Shown here: one piece after another, positions 14,001 through 22,844 of the stretch
Layout of the letters: the number at the start of each line of letters is the position of its first letter
Position numbering within the stretch: position 1 is the first letter of the stretch
Assembly (NCBI GenBank): GCA_903813345.2
Contig: CAIIXF020000001.1
Span: 53,027,885 to 53,091,884, forward strand
Reading direction: 5' to 3'
DNA: 64,000 bases
Origin: Owenia fusiformis
Lineage: Eukaryota > Annelida > Polychaeta > Sabellida > Oweniidae
Program-made: the position numbers and the translations under genes
Notes under the pieces: model-generated
The model's database searches: none
Told to the model about the DNA's origin: nothing
What the model saw: only the letters and a program-made list of their open reading frames with translations

Positions 14001-15492
14001 TACTCATGGATGAGAAATTTGCAAAAATCTCAGATTTTGGAATGTCCAAAGCCCTTGGCATGGATAATGAATATTATAAGGTATTCATGTTTTACAACAG
14101 CTAAATGTTTGTTATTTTCCCTAGTATGATATAAAATAGGTTTTACTATCTGTCTGTATGGTTCTATTTGAAGTTTTTCTTGTTATTTTACTTGTAAAAA
14201 AACATTTACAACACATTATTTTTTGACAATTTGCTTGAAATGCCAGCCATTTTAGAAAAATAATTAGAGTTATGTTTAAAATATTTGTAATTGAGAAATG
14301 TGCTAGATAGAGAGGTATATACATTTCAAGAGCTAGACATATGGTCAATAGAGCTTGTGAGATTTCCATTCCAGAAAGGTGTTTACTTCAAAATATATAC
14401 AAATATAGAAGTGCTCATTTCAGAAATGCATTGAGTAAGAAAGGTTTTAATTTCAGAAATGTGTTCAATAGAGAGACGGTCATTTTAGAAATTTGATACA
14501 GATGTGTTCATTCATTACAAAGGAATGATTCTGTTGTATTCCAGGCAGAAGCAGCTGGTAAATGGCCTTTAAAGTGGTATGCTCCTGAATGTATCTATTA
14601 CTTCAAGTTTGACTCTAAGTCAGATGTCTGGAGCTATGGAGTCACACTTTGGGAAGCTCTCTCTTATGGAGCCAAACCATACAAGGTGAGTTATAAGAAA
14701 TTCTGTAGGAGTTAAAAGGTGAGCAGCAATCTTATTTTACGTGAATGACAAACCATTTCATAGATTGATGTGAAATTTTAAGAGATGCTTCTGTGTTTGA
14801 AATCAAAAATTGATTAGCTATTTGGCATGCTGGGTAAATTACTAGGTGCCCATTTTGAATTTTTCTGAAAAAGTGTGATATTTTTCACTGATTTTTAGAG
14901 AAAATATTGTTCACTGCTTGCCTTGTACTCAACTGATGAAGACAGAAATGTGTAATGAACAAAATAAACCTGAAGTACTATTAGTCATGTTTGCATATGT
15001 GTATTGTAGGGTAAGAAGGGTGCTGAAATCCTGAGAATGATAGAGGATGGAGACAGAATGGACAAACCTCAACAATGTGCTCCAGGTGTATATAATATTA
15101 TGCAAAAATGTTGGATCTACCAGTATGTATTATAAAATTGGTATTGTTAGTTCATGTACCATATTACACTTGGTTATCTTTAGAATCATTGTCAGTTTCT
15201 ATGTGGAAAACTAGAGTGTATACTAGACTATTGTGTAAACATCTTCTCAAGATAAGTGTCCTTCCTTAGATGGCTCATGGGCCTTTATTTGATTGAAAAC
15301 AAAAGTTCTTCCTTTTATTCACTTTTATTTAGAAAATCATGAATAAATCTGGTTTAACTTTTTATAATGTGATGTTTACGATAAATGTATATGCACACGT
15401 ATATGAAGAGAATTTATTTTGTCATTTTCAGGAAAGAGGAGAGGCCAACATTCAAAGAAATAGTAACACTGATGTACAAATACAGGCAATAA
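1814..15492 (+). CDS. Syk: Syk/ZAP-70 family non-receptor tyrosine kinase, 5' partial, 14 exons
   Basis: Cytoplasmic tyrosine kinase that binds doubly phosphorylated ITAM tails through tandem SH2 domains and phosphorylates adaptors. Exons, all with GT-AG borders and matching phases: 1814-2054, 3048-3208, 3574-3715, 4355-4445, 5008-5129, 5531-5618, 9550-9654, 11877-12014, 12323-12435, 13446-13594, 13891-14080, 14545-14685, 15010-15122, 15432-15492. They join to 617 codons plus stop. Visible order: second half of N-SH2 (1-52), inter-SH2 helix (53-112), C-SH2 (113-205), long linker (206-354), kinase (355-617). Catalytic marks are GSGNFG, Lys388 in VAVK, Glu406, HRDLAARN (478-485), DFG (498-500) and activation-loop Tyr511/512. 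The C-SH2 plus linker plus kinase order and the [12 protein letters not shown] segment separate it from Src, Abl or Shark kinases. The N-SH2 start is missing. Human SYK is about 635 residues. Family assignment is firm; orthology to SYK versus ZAP70 cannot be split in an invertebrate. Confidence 0.95.
2072..2241. mobile_element. Short TIR element, CAGTRAAACCTGT family, copy 1
   Basis: Starts CAGTAAAACCTGT and ends ACAGGTTTCACTG, flanked by TA on both sides (2070-2071 and 2242-2243), the target duplication of Tc1/mariner-type elements. The interior carries TGGAACACCT and GGTGTTCCA repeats in inverted arrangement. It begins 17 bases after a Syk splice donor. No coding capacity. Confidence 0.85.
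2787..2965. mobile_element. Short TIR element, CAGTRAAACCTGT family, copy 2
   Basis: CAGTAAAACCTGT at the left, ACAGGTTTTACTG at the right, TA flanks at 2785-2786 and 2966-2967. The interior holds several GTGAACACYT units. Same intron as copy 1. Confidence 0.88.
3048..3208 (+). CDS. Syk: Syk exon: inter-SH2 helix end and C-SH2 first half
   Basis: Acceptor tatag, donor gtaagt, starts in phase 0 and ends with 2 bases of a Leu codon. Encodes the end of the inter-SH2 helix and [17 protein letters not shown], the first strand and alpha-A of the C-SH2, ending in DGKFL just before the Arg of FLVR. Confidence 0.95.
3574..3715 (+). CDS. Syk: Syk exon: C-SH2 core with the FLVR arginine
   Basis: Acceptor tttcag, donor gtaagt. 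Completes FLVRQR (the intron splits the Leu codon), so the phosphotyrosine-binding Arg is present, and continues through [19 protein letters not shown], where HYRVDK matches the SYK beta-D strand HYRIDK. Confidence 0.95.
4355..4445 (+). CDS. Syk: Syk exon: C-SH2 end
   Basis: Acceptor atttcag, donor gtacat. [20 protein letters not shown] corresponds to SYK [20 protein letters not shown], the last helix and strand of the second SH2 domain. Ends with one base of the next codon. Confidence 0.94.
5008..5129 (+). CDS. Syk: Syk exon: interdomain linker, first part
   Basis: Acceptor atttcag; donor gttggt directly after a Trp codon. A nearby stronger-looking GT (gtacat, 5 bases downstream) would put the next exon out of frame onto an immediate TAG, so the weaker donor is chosen. 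The peptide ([15 protein letters not shown]...) has two candidate phosphotyrosines and no recognised fold. Confidence 0.85.
5220..5427. mobile_element. Short TIR element with CAGGCCTGTARCCAGG ends
   Basis: Left end CAGGCCTGTAACCAGG, right end is its near reverse complement (CCTGGCTACAGGCCTG). Homopolymer G and C runs lie just inside the ends. Sits in the Syk intron between 5130 and 5530. Confidence 0.75.
5531..5618 (+). CDS. Syk: Syk exon: proline-rich and acidic linker
   Basis: Acceptor ttgtag, donor gtaagt. Encodes [19 protein letters not shown] and then LIDLDEPE: basic and proline-rich, then acidic. PPRPTEPP resembles an SH3-ligand stretch; no direct counterpart is claimed. Confidence 0.85.
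6191..9001 (-). pseudogene. LINE ORF2: endonuclease-reverse transcriptase, ends at a premature stop
   Basis: 936 residues. The N-terminal AP-like endonuclease (about 30-250) has the motifs HHNVRSL, SETWLD, GDVNCDL and LSDHN. The reverse transcriptase (about 480-760) has [33 protein letters not shown] and the catalytic LFADDTTL. The frame ends in SGSHL then TGA (6191-6193) at a position where CR1-type proteins have Trp (LWN). The same frame stays open a further 28 codons to a TGA at 6104-6106, so this looks like one recent nonsense change. It is otherwise intact, suggesting a young insertion. The start Met at 9001 is the first in frame but not proven. Confidence 0.93.
9104..9265 (-). pseudogene. 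LINE ORF1 C-terminal remnant with two CCHC zinc knuckles
   Basis: Too short for ordinary ORF calling. Minus-strand frame ending at TAG 9104-9106 encodes [14 protein letters not shown] and [14 protein letters not shown], both C-X2-C-X4-H-X4-C knuckles, spaced by five residues, as at the end of gag-like ORF1 proteins. The frame is closed upstream by TGA at 9266-9268, while an overlapping frame stays open above it, so a frameshift or truncation broke ORF1. It lies 102 bases upstream of ORF2, the usual order. Confidence 0.85.
9550..9654 (+). CDS. Syk: Syk exon: acidic serine-rich linker
   Basis: Acceptor ttttag, donor gtatgc. Encodes [20 protein letters not shown] and a run of Ser, Asp and Glu. 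It is framed by phase-1 introns on both sides and is 105 bp, so skipping it would keep the frame. It follows the intron that holds the LINE. Confidence 0.85.
10746..10908. mobile_element. Short TIR element with TTTTTTCGTGAAGCCA ends
   Basis: About 30 bp imperfect terminal inverted repeats: TTTTTTCGTGAAGCCACTC at the left, its counterpart reversed at 10879-10908. TA dinucleotides flank both ends (10744-10745, 10909-10910). No ORF. Located in the Syk intron before exon 11877. Confidence 0.8.
11226..11396. mobile_element. hAT-like MITE, CAGTGNTCTCCCCAG family, degraded copy
   Basis: Ends read CAGTAATCACTCCAGCATTA at the left and the reverse complement of CAATGATCTCCCCAGGATG at the right. AATAT occurs on both flanks. 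Diverged from the copies at 27404 and 50562. Confidence 0.6.
11877..12014 (+). CDS. Syk: Syk exon: linker end and kinase start
   Basis: Acceptor tttcag, donor gtaagt. Contains APPIPFPR, then DIYDTVP (Tyr339) in the place where SYK has its YESPY linker tyrosines, and runs into QISLSDTLG, the first kinase strand. Phase 1 at both ends. Confidence 0.93.
12323..12435 (+). CDS. Syk: Syk exon: glycine loop and catalytic lysine
   Basis: Acceptor gttag, donor gtgagt. [14 protein letters not shown] is the ATP-binding glycine loop, followed by VAVKTLK with the catalytic Lys388. PDGGIIP lies between the strands. Confidence 0.95.
12645..12955. repeat. Two diverged tandem units in a Syk intron
   Basis: The tract AATATGGCTGCTCAATTC with the following GTAATCTTTGATAACTCAAAT recurs about 130 bp later as AAAATGGCGACTGAATTTC with GTAATCTTTGATTACTCAAA. 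A pyrimidine-rich GTCCGTCC tract lies just upstream (12534-12555). Probably an old dispersed element; no coding content. Confidence 0.6.
13446..13594 (+). CDS. Syk: Syk exon: alpha-C helix and hinge
   Basis: Acceptor tttcag, donor gtaagt. [10 protein letters not shown] is the alpha-C helix with Glu406, [11 protein letters not shown] follows, and [16 protein letters not shown] is strand 5 and the hinge. By alignment to SYK MLVMEMAELGPL the gatekeeper Met is Leu434 here. Confidence 0.95.
13891..14080 (+). CDS. Syk: Syk exon: catalytic loop, DFG, activation-loop tyrosines
   Basis: Acceptor tttcag, donor gtattc. Contains [24 protein letters not shown] and DNEYYK. Tyr511-Tyr512 match SYK Tyr525/526. 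All catalytic residues are intact. Confidence 0.96.
14545..14685 (+). CDS. Syk: Syk exon: P+1 loop and alpha-F
   Basis: Acceptor ttccag, donor gtgagt, 47 codons in phase 0. [13 protein letters not shown] is the Syk-family P+1 loop signature ([16 protein letters not shown]), then [19 protein letters not shown] of the alpha-F helix. Confidence 0.96.
15010..15122 (+). CDS. Syk: Syk exon: kinase C-lobe
   Basis: Acceptor ttgtag, donor gtatgt. [20 protein letters not shown] and MQKCWIYQ correspond to SYK [20 protein letters not shown] and MNLCWTYD. Ends with 2 bases of a Gln codon. Confidence 0.95.
15432..15492 (+). CDS. Syk: Syk last exon with stop
   Basis: Acceptor ttcag. Encodes [19 protein letters not shown] and stops at TAA 15490-15492. 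The ERPTF motif closes the kinase C-lobe. The tail is shorter than SYK, which continues to NYYYDVVN. Confidence 0.95.
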
Positions 15493-15625
15493 GTGCAGTA
15501 AAGCAGTGTGTAACCTATCAATTCCAGCACTATCTCAGTTGTCAGTGTACATAGGGATCAATGGTTTAGTACCAAACCAGAGCTTGGATGCCACATAAGC
15601 ATCTGTCTTGGTTTGGTTTGATCTG

Positions 15626-15631
15626 AATAAA
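15626..15631 (+). terminator. Candidate poly(A) signal of the Syk gene
   Basis: AATAAA 134 bases after the stop codon. It is the first canonical hexamer on the plus strand downstream of the stop; others follow in this AT-rich tract, so the real 3' end is not fixed. Confidence 0.4.
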
Positions 15632-15662
15632 CAGATTTCTTCAGCATATCCAGGAGAATTAT

Positions 15663-15832
15663 GCCTCAGTCACATTTGATCTATGGCAACCCGACGGTGG
15701 CCATAACTCCTCAAAATCGTGAAAAATATACAGCATAAAATATAGGGATAAGCAGTACTATGTAGATTTTTATATTGATTTTGTGAAGCTACAGCTGCTG
15801 TACCACCGTCTTAGAGCAAATGTGACTGAGGC
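15663..15832. mobile_element. Short TIR element with GCCTCAGTCACATTTG ends
   Basis: GCCTCAGTCACATTTGATCTA at the left is matched in reverse at 15811-15832 (CAAATGTGACTGAGGC). 170 bp, no ORF. It lies just 3' of the first poly(A) hexamer of Syk and would be in the 3' UTR of any longer transcript. Confidence 0.8.
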
Positions 15833-15986
15833 TTAATGTGATAAATTCTTTGTATTTGAAGTTAAACAGTGGATCTAAAATCCTTGTGAGTTATGATGCA
15901 CCCAGACCAGAGCTGATTATATTTTTACTGGTTGGATGATGTGTTATCAGTGACACAAGGTGAAATTATATGTACATATTTATATA

Positions 15987-16125
15987 CAGTAAAACTTATA
16001 CAATGGAACACCTGAATGGGGATCTCAAAACAGTGTTCCACTTTGGAGCTGTCCCAGATGGCAAAAGTTCATTTCATGGGTAAAGGCATTCTCAGTGTTC
16101 CTCTTTTCTACTAACAAGGATGTAT
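15987..16125. mobile_element. Truncated CAGTRAAACCTGT-family element
   Basis: Left end CAGTAAAACTTATACAATGG preceded by TA, with interior GTGTTCCACTTTGGAG like copy 1. No right inverted repeat was found, so the right border is approximate. Confidence 0.55.
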
Positions 16126-16794
16126 TTTCTGGATTTAATATCATATCTCAAGAGAAAATAGTGTTAACTTCTATGTACATATACACATATTTTGCAATAC
16201 AGTACATGGCAATACAGTAATAATAGAGTATAAGATCTGTAAATTAGGACTGGATTACACAAAAGTTCCAGTAAAAGAGAGTTTTCAGTTAGGATCGTTT
16301 CATCAGGAAATCCACATTTATACAAACATAATCATGTGAATTTGAAGCAATGGATGCAAAGTGTAATTTTGAATTATATGTAAAATTGAAACTATTTGAG
16401 ATAGTTGTTTAAATATGTAAGTTATTGAATATTAAATACACACTGTTTACTCAGGTTTTTATTATTAAATTAATCAATTATTTAAGTAATAAAAAGATTC
16501 CCTAAAAATAATATTTGCAGTAGTGCAGTTACAGTTCAGATGTGTTTAAATATAACGGTTGTTTATTCCCAGAATCAATTTTAAGATTGAGCATGTGATA
16601 GAACAGAATTTGTTTGTTTTAACATCAATATTGATGTCATTTACAGGAATATATACTTTCATTATTGTTATCAACAAACATGATGAGATCAGATAATTTG
16701 TTGTAATTTGTCTCTTGTTTATTGTTTTTTCCAATAGGTTTATAATATAATCATGTTAATAAGTTTACTAGTATTATATTATTATATATTATTA

Positions 16795-17965
16795 GGAGGC
16801 CCTTCCAGGGGGCCTCCTATAGTTTTTGTAGTTATTCCTATTATTCTTCTTCTTATTATTATTCTTTTTAGCACTTTTTCTCCTACTTCTAGCTAGGTCT
16901 GAATTAACTCTTATATGCTCCTACTAGGGACATGAGCTGGACTTGTCGGGAAATTAGTTCATATCTAGGTCAAGGTCAAAATCTAGGTCAAATCTAAGTT
17001 TTTTTTAAGTTTCTCAACGCCTGACACTAGACTTCAATATTTTTGGCTAATTTTTTGCATAGAGATAGATATTAGTATTCTATTAGTGTTAGCCTTTTGC
17101 CGTCTGGACGAATTTTGCCTACATTTTGAGATATTTGACGTCAAAAAACGGTCAAAAAATGTCATTTTTCAACTTGCTTCAATTTGACCAAATTTTTTTT
17201 TAAAAAGCATCTACAAAGTCTCAGGAGTTCAAATCTGACCTCAGATTTGACCTTTGACCTTTAGTTGACCTTCTGTGACCTTCGAAAGGTCAAAAAAGTT
17301 GATTTTTCAAATTGATTTTTTGGATTCAAATTTAGGTCTGCTTAATCACAAAGGACATACTGAGCTCTGAAAAAGTAAAATTTTCAAGGTCAAAGGTCAA
17401 GGTCATCAAATTAGATAACAAACTGTGCTATCTAAGTTTCTCAAAATTCGAGACTACAAATCAATATTTTTGGTTGAAAGTCAGAATATATATTCTTCTA
17501 GAGGTACTACACATATTAGCAATTGACTATCTATTAAAATTTTGCACCAGTTTTGAGATATAAGAGCTCAAGAACTGAAAAAATGTCAAATTTCAAAATT
17601 TTTCAAGGTCAAATTTCAACTTGCTCTAAATTGACCAAACATTTTTTTAAAAAGCATCTACAAGATCTAAAAGATCTTTTAAAAAAGCGTCTACAAAGTC
17701 GCAGGCGTTCAAATCTGACCTCAAATTTGGTCTTTGACCTTTAGTTGACCTTCTGTGACCTTCGAAAGGTAAAAAAAGTTGATTTTTCAAATTGACTTTT
17801 TGGATTCAAATTTAAGTCAGCTTAATCACAAAAGACATACTGAGCTCTGAAAAAGTAAAATTTTCAAGGTCAAAGGTCAAGGTCATCAAATTAGGTGACA
17901 AACTGTGGTATCTACGGGGCCTCCGTAAGATTGCTTGCAATCTTAGATCGTTAGATCTCTAGTTG
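16795..17965. repeat. Composite repeat with two ~440 bp direct units rich in AGGTCA half-sites
   Basis: Begins near GGAGGCCC...GGGCCTCC (16796-16820) and ends near GGGGCCTCCG with a palindromic AAGATTGC/GCAATCTT (17918-17945). Inside, about 17160-17445 recurs as 17600-17920 at high identity; the second unit carries a small insertion. The units are full of AGGTCA/TGACCT hexamers, including three perfect AGGTCAAAGGTCA direct repeats with 1-bp spacing (17248-17260 minus, 17387-17399, 17867-17879). No ORF of note. Family not recognised. Confidence 0.8.
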
Positions 17966-18452
17966 TTTTTCAGTTCAGTTGAGGTAAGACATCACATCAC
18001 ATGAATGTGTTGAACGAACATTTGTATATATTTGTGAGTGTTTATTGCTAACTGTTTTTATACATTTTTAAGACAAATCCAAGTTTTTTCTTATTCTCAA
18101 AAAATGAATTAAAGAAAATATTATTTATCATATATAAAACAAGTTTAACAAGCAGACTCCTTAACATTTAAATATATTTTTTATTGATTTTGATTATTCC
18201 AGTTTGCTATAGCATGTTAGCAAGGGTTTCTTCAGAAAATGATGATTCCAAAAATATATGAACATAGGGAGCCGTTCCAAAAGTTTCAGAAAGTAAAATG
18301 GGACAGATCAGACAAGATACATTCCATGCCAGCCTTCCCCATTGATAATGTCATTAAACACACTCCCCTTGAGTAAATTAACTTAAAAGCTCTACATGCA
18401 TCTTGTAAAAAAATGTTTTGTTATTTTCTTTTAAAATTGACACTAATACTAA

Positions 18453-18704
18453 TTATAACATACCTATGATGATGTATAGTGCAAAGTGTACACAAGACAG
18501 CGGGCCAATATAAGTTTTGAAAAGCTCGCGCCCGCTAACTCTCTGATTGGTCAAGGCGCTGACGTCATAACCAATCAATCGAAGATAAAACTGCGCGAGC
18601 AATTTTTCTAAACTCATTTCAATCATTTTCAAACCATTTGTTTGTCAATTCTATAAGAAAACGGTACTCTCTGACCAGTCTACATCATCATAGGTATGTT
18701 ATAA
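18453..18704. mobile_element. MITE with ATAACATACCTATGATGATG ends carrying a CRE/CCAAT block
   Basis: About 22 bp terminal inverted repeats at 18454-18475 and 18681-18703. The interior is GC-richer than its surroundings and holds ATTGG, TGACGTCA and CCAAT within 30 bases. Confidence 0.75.
18560..18567. promoter_or_regulatory. Perfect CRE palindrome TGACGTCA flanked by inverted CCAAT boxes
   Basis: ATTGG at 18546-18550, TGACGTCA at 18560-18567, CCAAT at 18571-18575. This is the CREB/ATF plus NF-Y arrangement seen in real promoters, but here inside a MITE, so function is only a possibility. Confidence 0.35.
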
Positions 18705-18709
18705 ATCGT

Positions 18710-18822
18710 TTATGTCACTATCGTGGCACATATGCCCTCGGTTCTCAGAGATCAATGTCCCTCCCAAGGTCAGGCCATATATCACTGAGACCTCGGGCAT
18801 ATATGCCACGATAGTGACATAA
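18710..18822. repeat. 113 bp near-palindromic hairpin
   Basis: TTATGTCACTATCGTGGCA at 18710-18728 is matched by TGCCACGATAGTGACATAA at 18804-18822; pairing continues inward through ATATGCCC for about 45 bp per arm with few mismatches. It abuts the preceding MITE by 5 bases. Confidence 0.85.
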
Positions 18823-18957
18823 CCTCTAATTATTAATGAAATGAAATAAATGTATATGGATGTACTGTAAAAAAACAGAACTTTACATGTACTGTATGTA
18901 TAGGCAAATAGTATGAAGAATATTGACCGGTTATTTATATAATGTACATTGTACTTA

Positions 18958-19479
18958 GTAGCCCGGACAGAATTGTTCAAGGGTCACTTTTCTTGAATAA
19001 CTTTTTAAATTTTTTAATTTCCAGTATTATCAACATCTCTCATCACACACCGCATATTGGGGTGCCACCTTTTCACATCCTCTTGAACACAACCCCTAAC
19101 ATTTCAATAAAGTTGAGTTCATGACCATTGGAGGGAGTTGACTTCTTGTATTTGATGATTGTTCAGTTGCTGTATTACATCAGGATTATCATGGTGGCAG
19201 CATGATCCTATAGGCCTATGACAATCTTTAAATATTAACTTTCAACTGAACATTCACATTCAATAAATATGCCGCCATTTTGAACAACAAATATGAGACA
19301 AAATTATGAATTATGTACTTGCGTCAGTCATACTATGAATGCCTATAATATCAACAAATTAAGAGATGTTCCTTAAATAATTTTTTGTATGTCAGAATTT
19401 TACTCTAGATTTTGATATTGCTGAAAATTAAAAAAGTTATTTAAGAAAAAGTGACCCTTGACAATTCTGTCCGGGCTGC
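18958..19479. mobile_element. 522 bp MITE, GTAGCCCGGACAGAATTGT ends, TA flanks
   Basis: Terminal inverted repeats of about 65 bp (AGCCCGGACAGAATTGT then AAGGGTCACTTTT) at 18958-19024 and 19421-19479. TA sits immediately outside both ends, fitting a Tc1/mariner-type non-autonomous element. No transposase fragment. Confidence 0.85.
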
Positions 19480-19484
19480 TATAA

Positions 19485-22400
19485 TATATAGGATAACATA
19501 TTATCCATATTTTTATTAATATAATATTCAGATAAGTTTAAGTAAAATAAAAATTCTACTATTGTCACACAGTTATTCTGAGAAACATTGTATACTGTGA
19601 TGTCTAGTCGAAATGAAATAAAGATACTGTATGTACGTTACATAATTTTGAAATAATATTTTGTTTTTGATTGCGTAAGTTGAATTCGAGACAAGGTTAA
19701 TTGATATATCTGTACACTCACAGACTTAATATTAAAACTTAATTATCATGTTTGGAGAGAGATAAAAAGTACATTTGGCCTGTATTTTGTCAGTTTAATT
19801 TTTAATAAGGGTCTGTCTGAAATGTATTTCATTACATTTTGGGAAAATATCCAAATCTTGAACTGATCCCTCCTAAAAGTAAGATTATGAAGTGGTTCAA
19901 GGATATGACAATTGATTTAAGGCCAAATGGACCAGGCATCCTAAGGCCATACGGGACAGAGAATATGTGATTGGGCCAAATTAAAGTTCCACACTCTTTG
20001 CTTTCGAAAAAGTTATTTTCTTTTGAATGATGAAACATCTAAATTAAAAGATTAACTTCATATGAGGTTTTTAAGTATTTTTCTGATAAATTGCGGACAA
20101 ATATTCAAACCCCATCGGCGAAAAGGTGGGTCATAAAATGACAATAATTGCACTTAAAATGATTGGCCAAGCATTTATCAGGTTGTTATGGGTAAGATAC
20201 AGTTCTACGTTTATAGCCCTATGGTTACTGGTCTCATTTTAGTTACAAATGCCATAGTGATACAATTTAACGAGGTCTTACTTAAAAACAGAATCATTTA
20301 ATAATATCAATGTATTTATTGTATGTATGTCATCATATTACAGTGTTATGTCAACTGGTAGACTTTTCATATATAAAATAATCAAATAAAGATTTGTACA
20401 ATGTTTGTGTGCTATGCAAGACAGTGTGTAGATATTCCCATCCTCATAACACAGCAGTACAACATGTGTATGGACTTCTCTGGAGGGCTTTAAAAAATCA
20501 AGATTTACAAAATTTGATTTCATGATGTTATCCAAAAGCCAAAGTAGGACCTCCCATGGAGCACTTTAATGTTTCATGTGGCCTTGTTTTTCGTAACATT
20601 ACTAAGAATATTTAAAGCATTGCTATCCCATGGTATATAACTCCAATAGAAAGCTATGGTGTAGCTCTTGCATTTGACTTTTAACACAAAAGAAAAAATT
20701 AGAGTAATAGCATCATTAAAGTATAAAAAATTAAATCTAAACTTAAAATCCATAAAACAAAAGAACAAAAACTTATACAAAAATAAAGCTGTCCTACAAG
20801 GCCTGAGGCAATATCATGAAAAATAAATTTTGAGAACTGAAAAGGGAACTTACAATATATTTGAAGAACAAATATTTCTCTATATTTTTCAAAGGTTACT
20901 CTGTGTACTTCTCAATCCATCAATAGAGAGAGTCTATGTAGCATTTCCCATATAAATAGAAAAGTACTCTTATTTTTTCTTATTTTTAGAGATAAAATAT
21001 TGCAATGGTTTCCAGATTTAAAGAGAGCATACACATTACCCATAGGTTCAAACTGAATGAATGAGAAACTGATACAATTTTTATTCATTCTGTGTGATCC
21101 TTTGAGGTAACTTAAAATTTCATTTAAGTTACAAATACAACTAATAAATCATATGATTATTATTTCATTTTATTGATATACAATACATACATGTAAGTCT
21201 TCCACCAATTCCCAGTTATGTAACATCACTAATATTAGAGTCATCCACTGTTTTGTATAAAAAATTCTCACAGTTATTTTTCAAACATAAATATTTATCT
21301 AATGCTACATTTCTGTATGTATACACTATAATGTCTAATTATCGCCTAACAATAAATTAATATCTAACAGCAAAGTATATAGCAGGGCTTTGTACAGTCA
21401 ATTTTGTATACTTTGTTATATACTCATACAATATAAGGATATCATCTCTATGCGTTAATTACTTTTCATTTCAAAAAGGAGGATTGGCTCCCAGGCTCCC
21501 AGACTGGCTATAAATTCATAATCAGGGATCCAAAAGATTATATCTATTATCTTGATCACTTCTTGTGTTTTTAGAAATTTTTGTTTGGAAATAAGACCAA
21601 AACTCACGTTTCAAATTCTGAAGTGAAAAAATGGCAGCTGTTTGATTTTGAATTTTTTAATCATGACATGACTCCATATATGGCCGGAAATATATCGAGT
21701 TGGCACCCTGGAAGCCAATCCTCCATTACGTCCTGTAATTTTAATGTCTTGAAAACTGATAATTTGAATACTAGAAACTTTTAATTTAACAAACCGAAAA
21801 ACAAAAAAGAAATGATTTGTTTGTCATTCTAAGTCTAGAAATTAGAAACTGTATATTTAGCAAATATTGAGAAACAAAAATCCAATGATTTATTTGAAAT
21901 TCAGAAGCTAAATACTAGAAAATAGAGAAACAATGACGTGAACTTTAAAATAAAGATTTTTTTTTAAATTTCAGAATGAATGTATCTCTTATCATAGTCA
22001 GAACAGAATGGAATGTAGATGCACAAAAATAAGAAAGTATTAGTGTTACATTTGCCTGGGCTTTACTGCACTATACAGCACTCAATCTAGCACAGGATTT
22101 AATTTATTAATTTCATGATTGTTTAATGCAAAATAGAAAGTGCAGTTGCTGGAATAATAAAAATGTACAATAAAACTTGGTACTTCCAGCAACTTTTTGC
22201 AAGAAACCAAAAATGGTAGATTTGATTTTTGCAGATCTTGGAATTTTCAATTCTCACAGCATCATGATGTCACAAATTCATTATATTCTGCACTTTTCCA
22301 AGGAATTGCTGTTTGTTATTTTTTATATTGGACAACTATGAAAAATTATATTGCTAGCAAATGTGTAAAAATAGTGTATGCTTACATTTTTACTAAATTT

Positions 22401-22825
22401 TAAGAATCTGGAGAAACCGTCGCAAGAATAATAAATATCGTTCATGTATGCAAATATGTATATAAACAAGATTTTAGAATCTGCTCCTTAGTAGTGCTTT
22501 GATTTCATGTAAAATATCATATATATGATATAATGTGCTTTATATACACACATATGGTACATATGTACACTATAATACAATATATATTAAAAATACATAA
22601 CAGGGCCAACTGCTGGTAAAACATACTTTACCAACATATGATGACTACAAAGTTGTTTTTTCATGCATCCAATACTTGCATAGACTGTTTATTTACATTA
22701 ATTCTTTGGTCTGTCTAATACTCTCCATTATCTTTTCTCTAAACAAAATGAACTAATACCATGCTTGATCCAGTATGCATATATGGGCACATGTAATGGT
22801 CTATTCACACAGCTCTGGATAAGCT
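19485..22825. other. Intergenic AT-rich sequence
   Basis: No exon, RNA gene or clear transposon recognised on either strand. Short open frames here have no recognisable motif or splice context. Confidence 0.5.
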
Positions 22826-22844
22826 TGGCCACCAGAGGGGGCTG
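22826..22844 (+). promoter_or_regulatory. CTCF-like site between the convergent genes
   Basis: TGGCCACCAGAGGGGGCTG matches the vertebrate CTCF consensus at nearly all of 19 positions, with G instead of C at position 15. It lies in the intergenic stretch between the Syk and NFI 3' ends. Binding is inferred from the motif alone. Confidence 0.4.

Noticed and set aside
13311-14061. Minus-strand frames of 114 and 121 codons overlapping the Syk kinase exons
   Set aside because: They cross plus-strand exons whose frames carry the kinase motifs; no motif or splice support on the minus strand.
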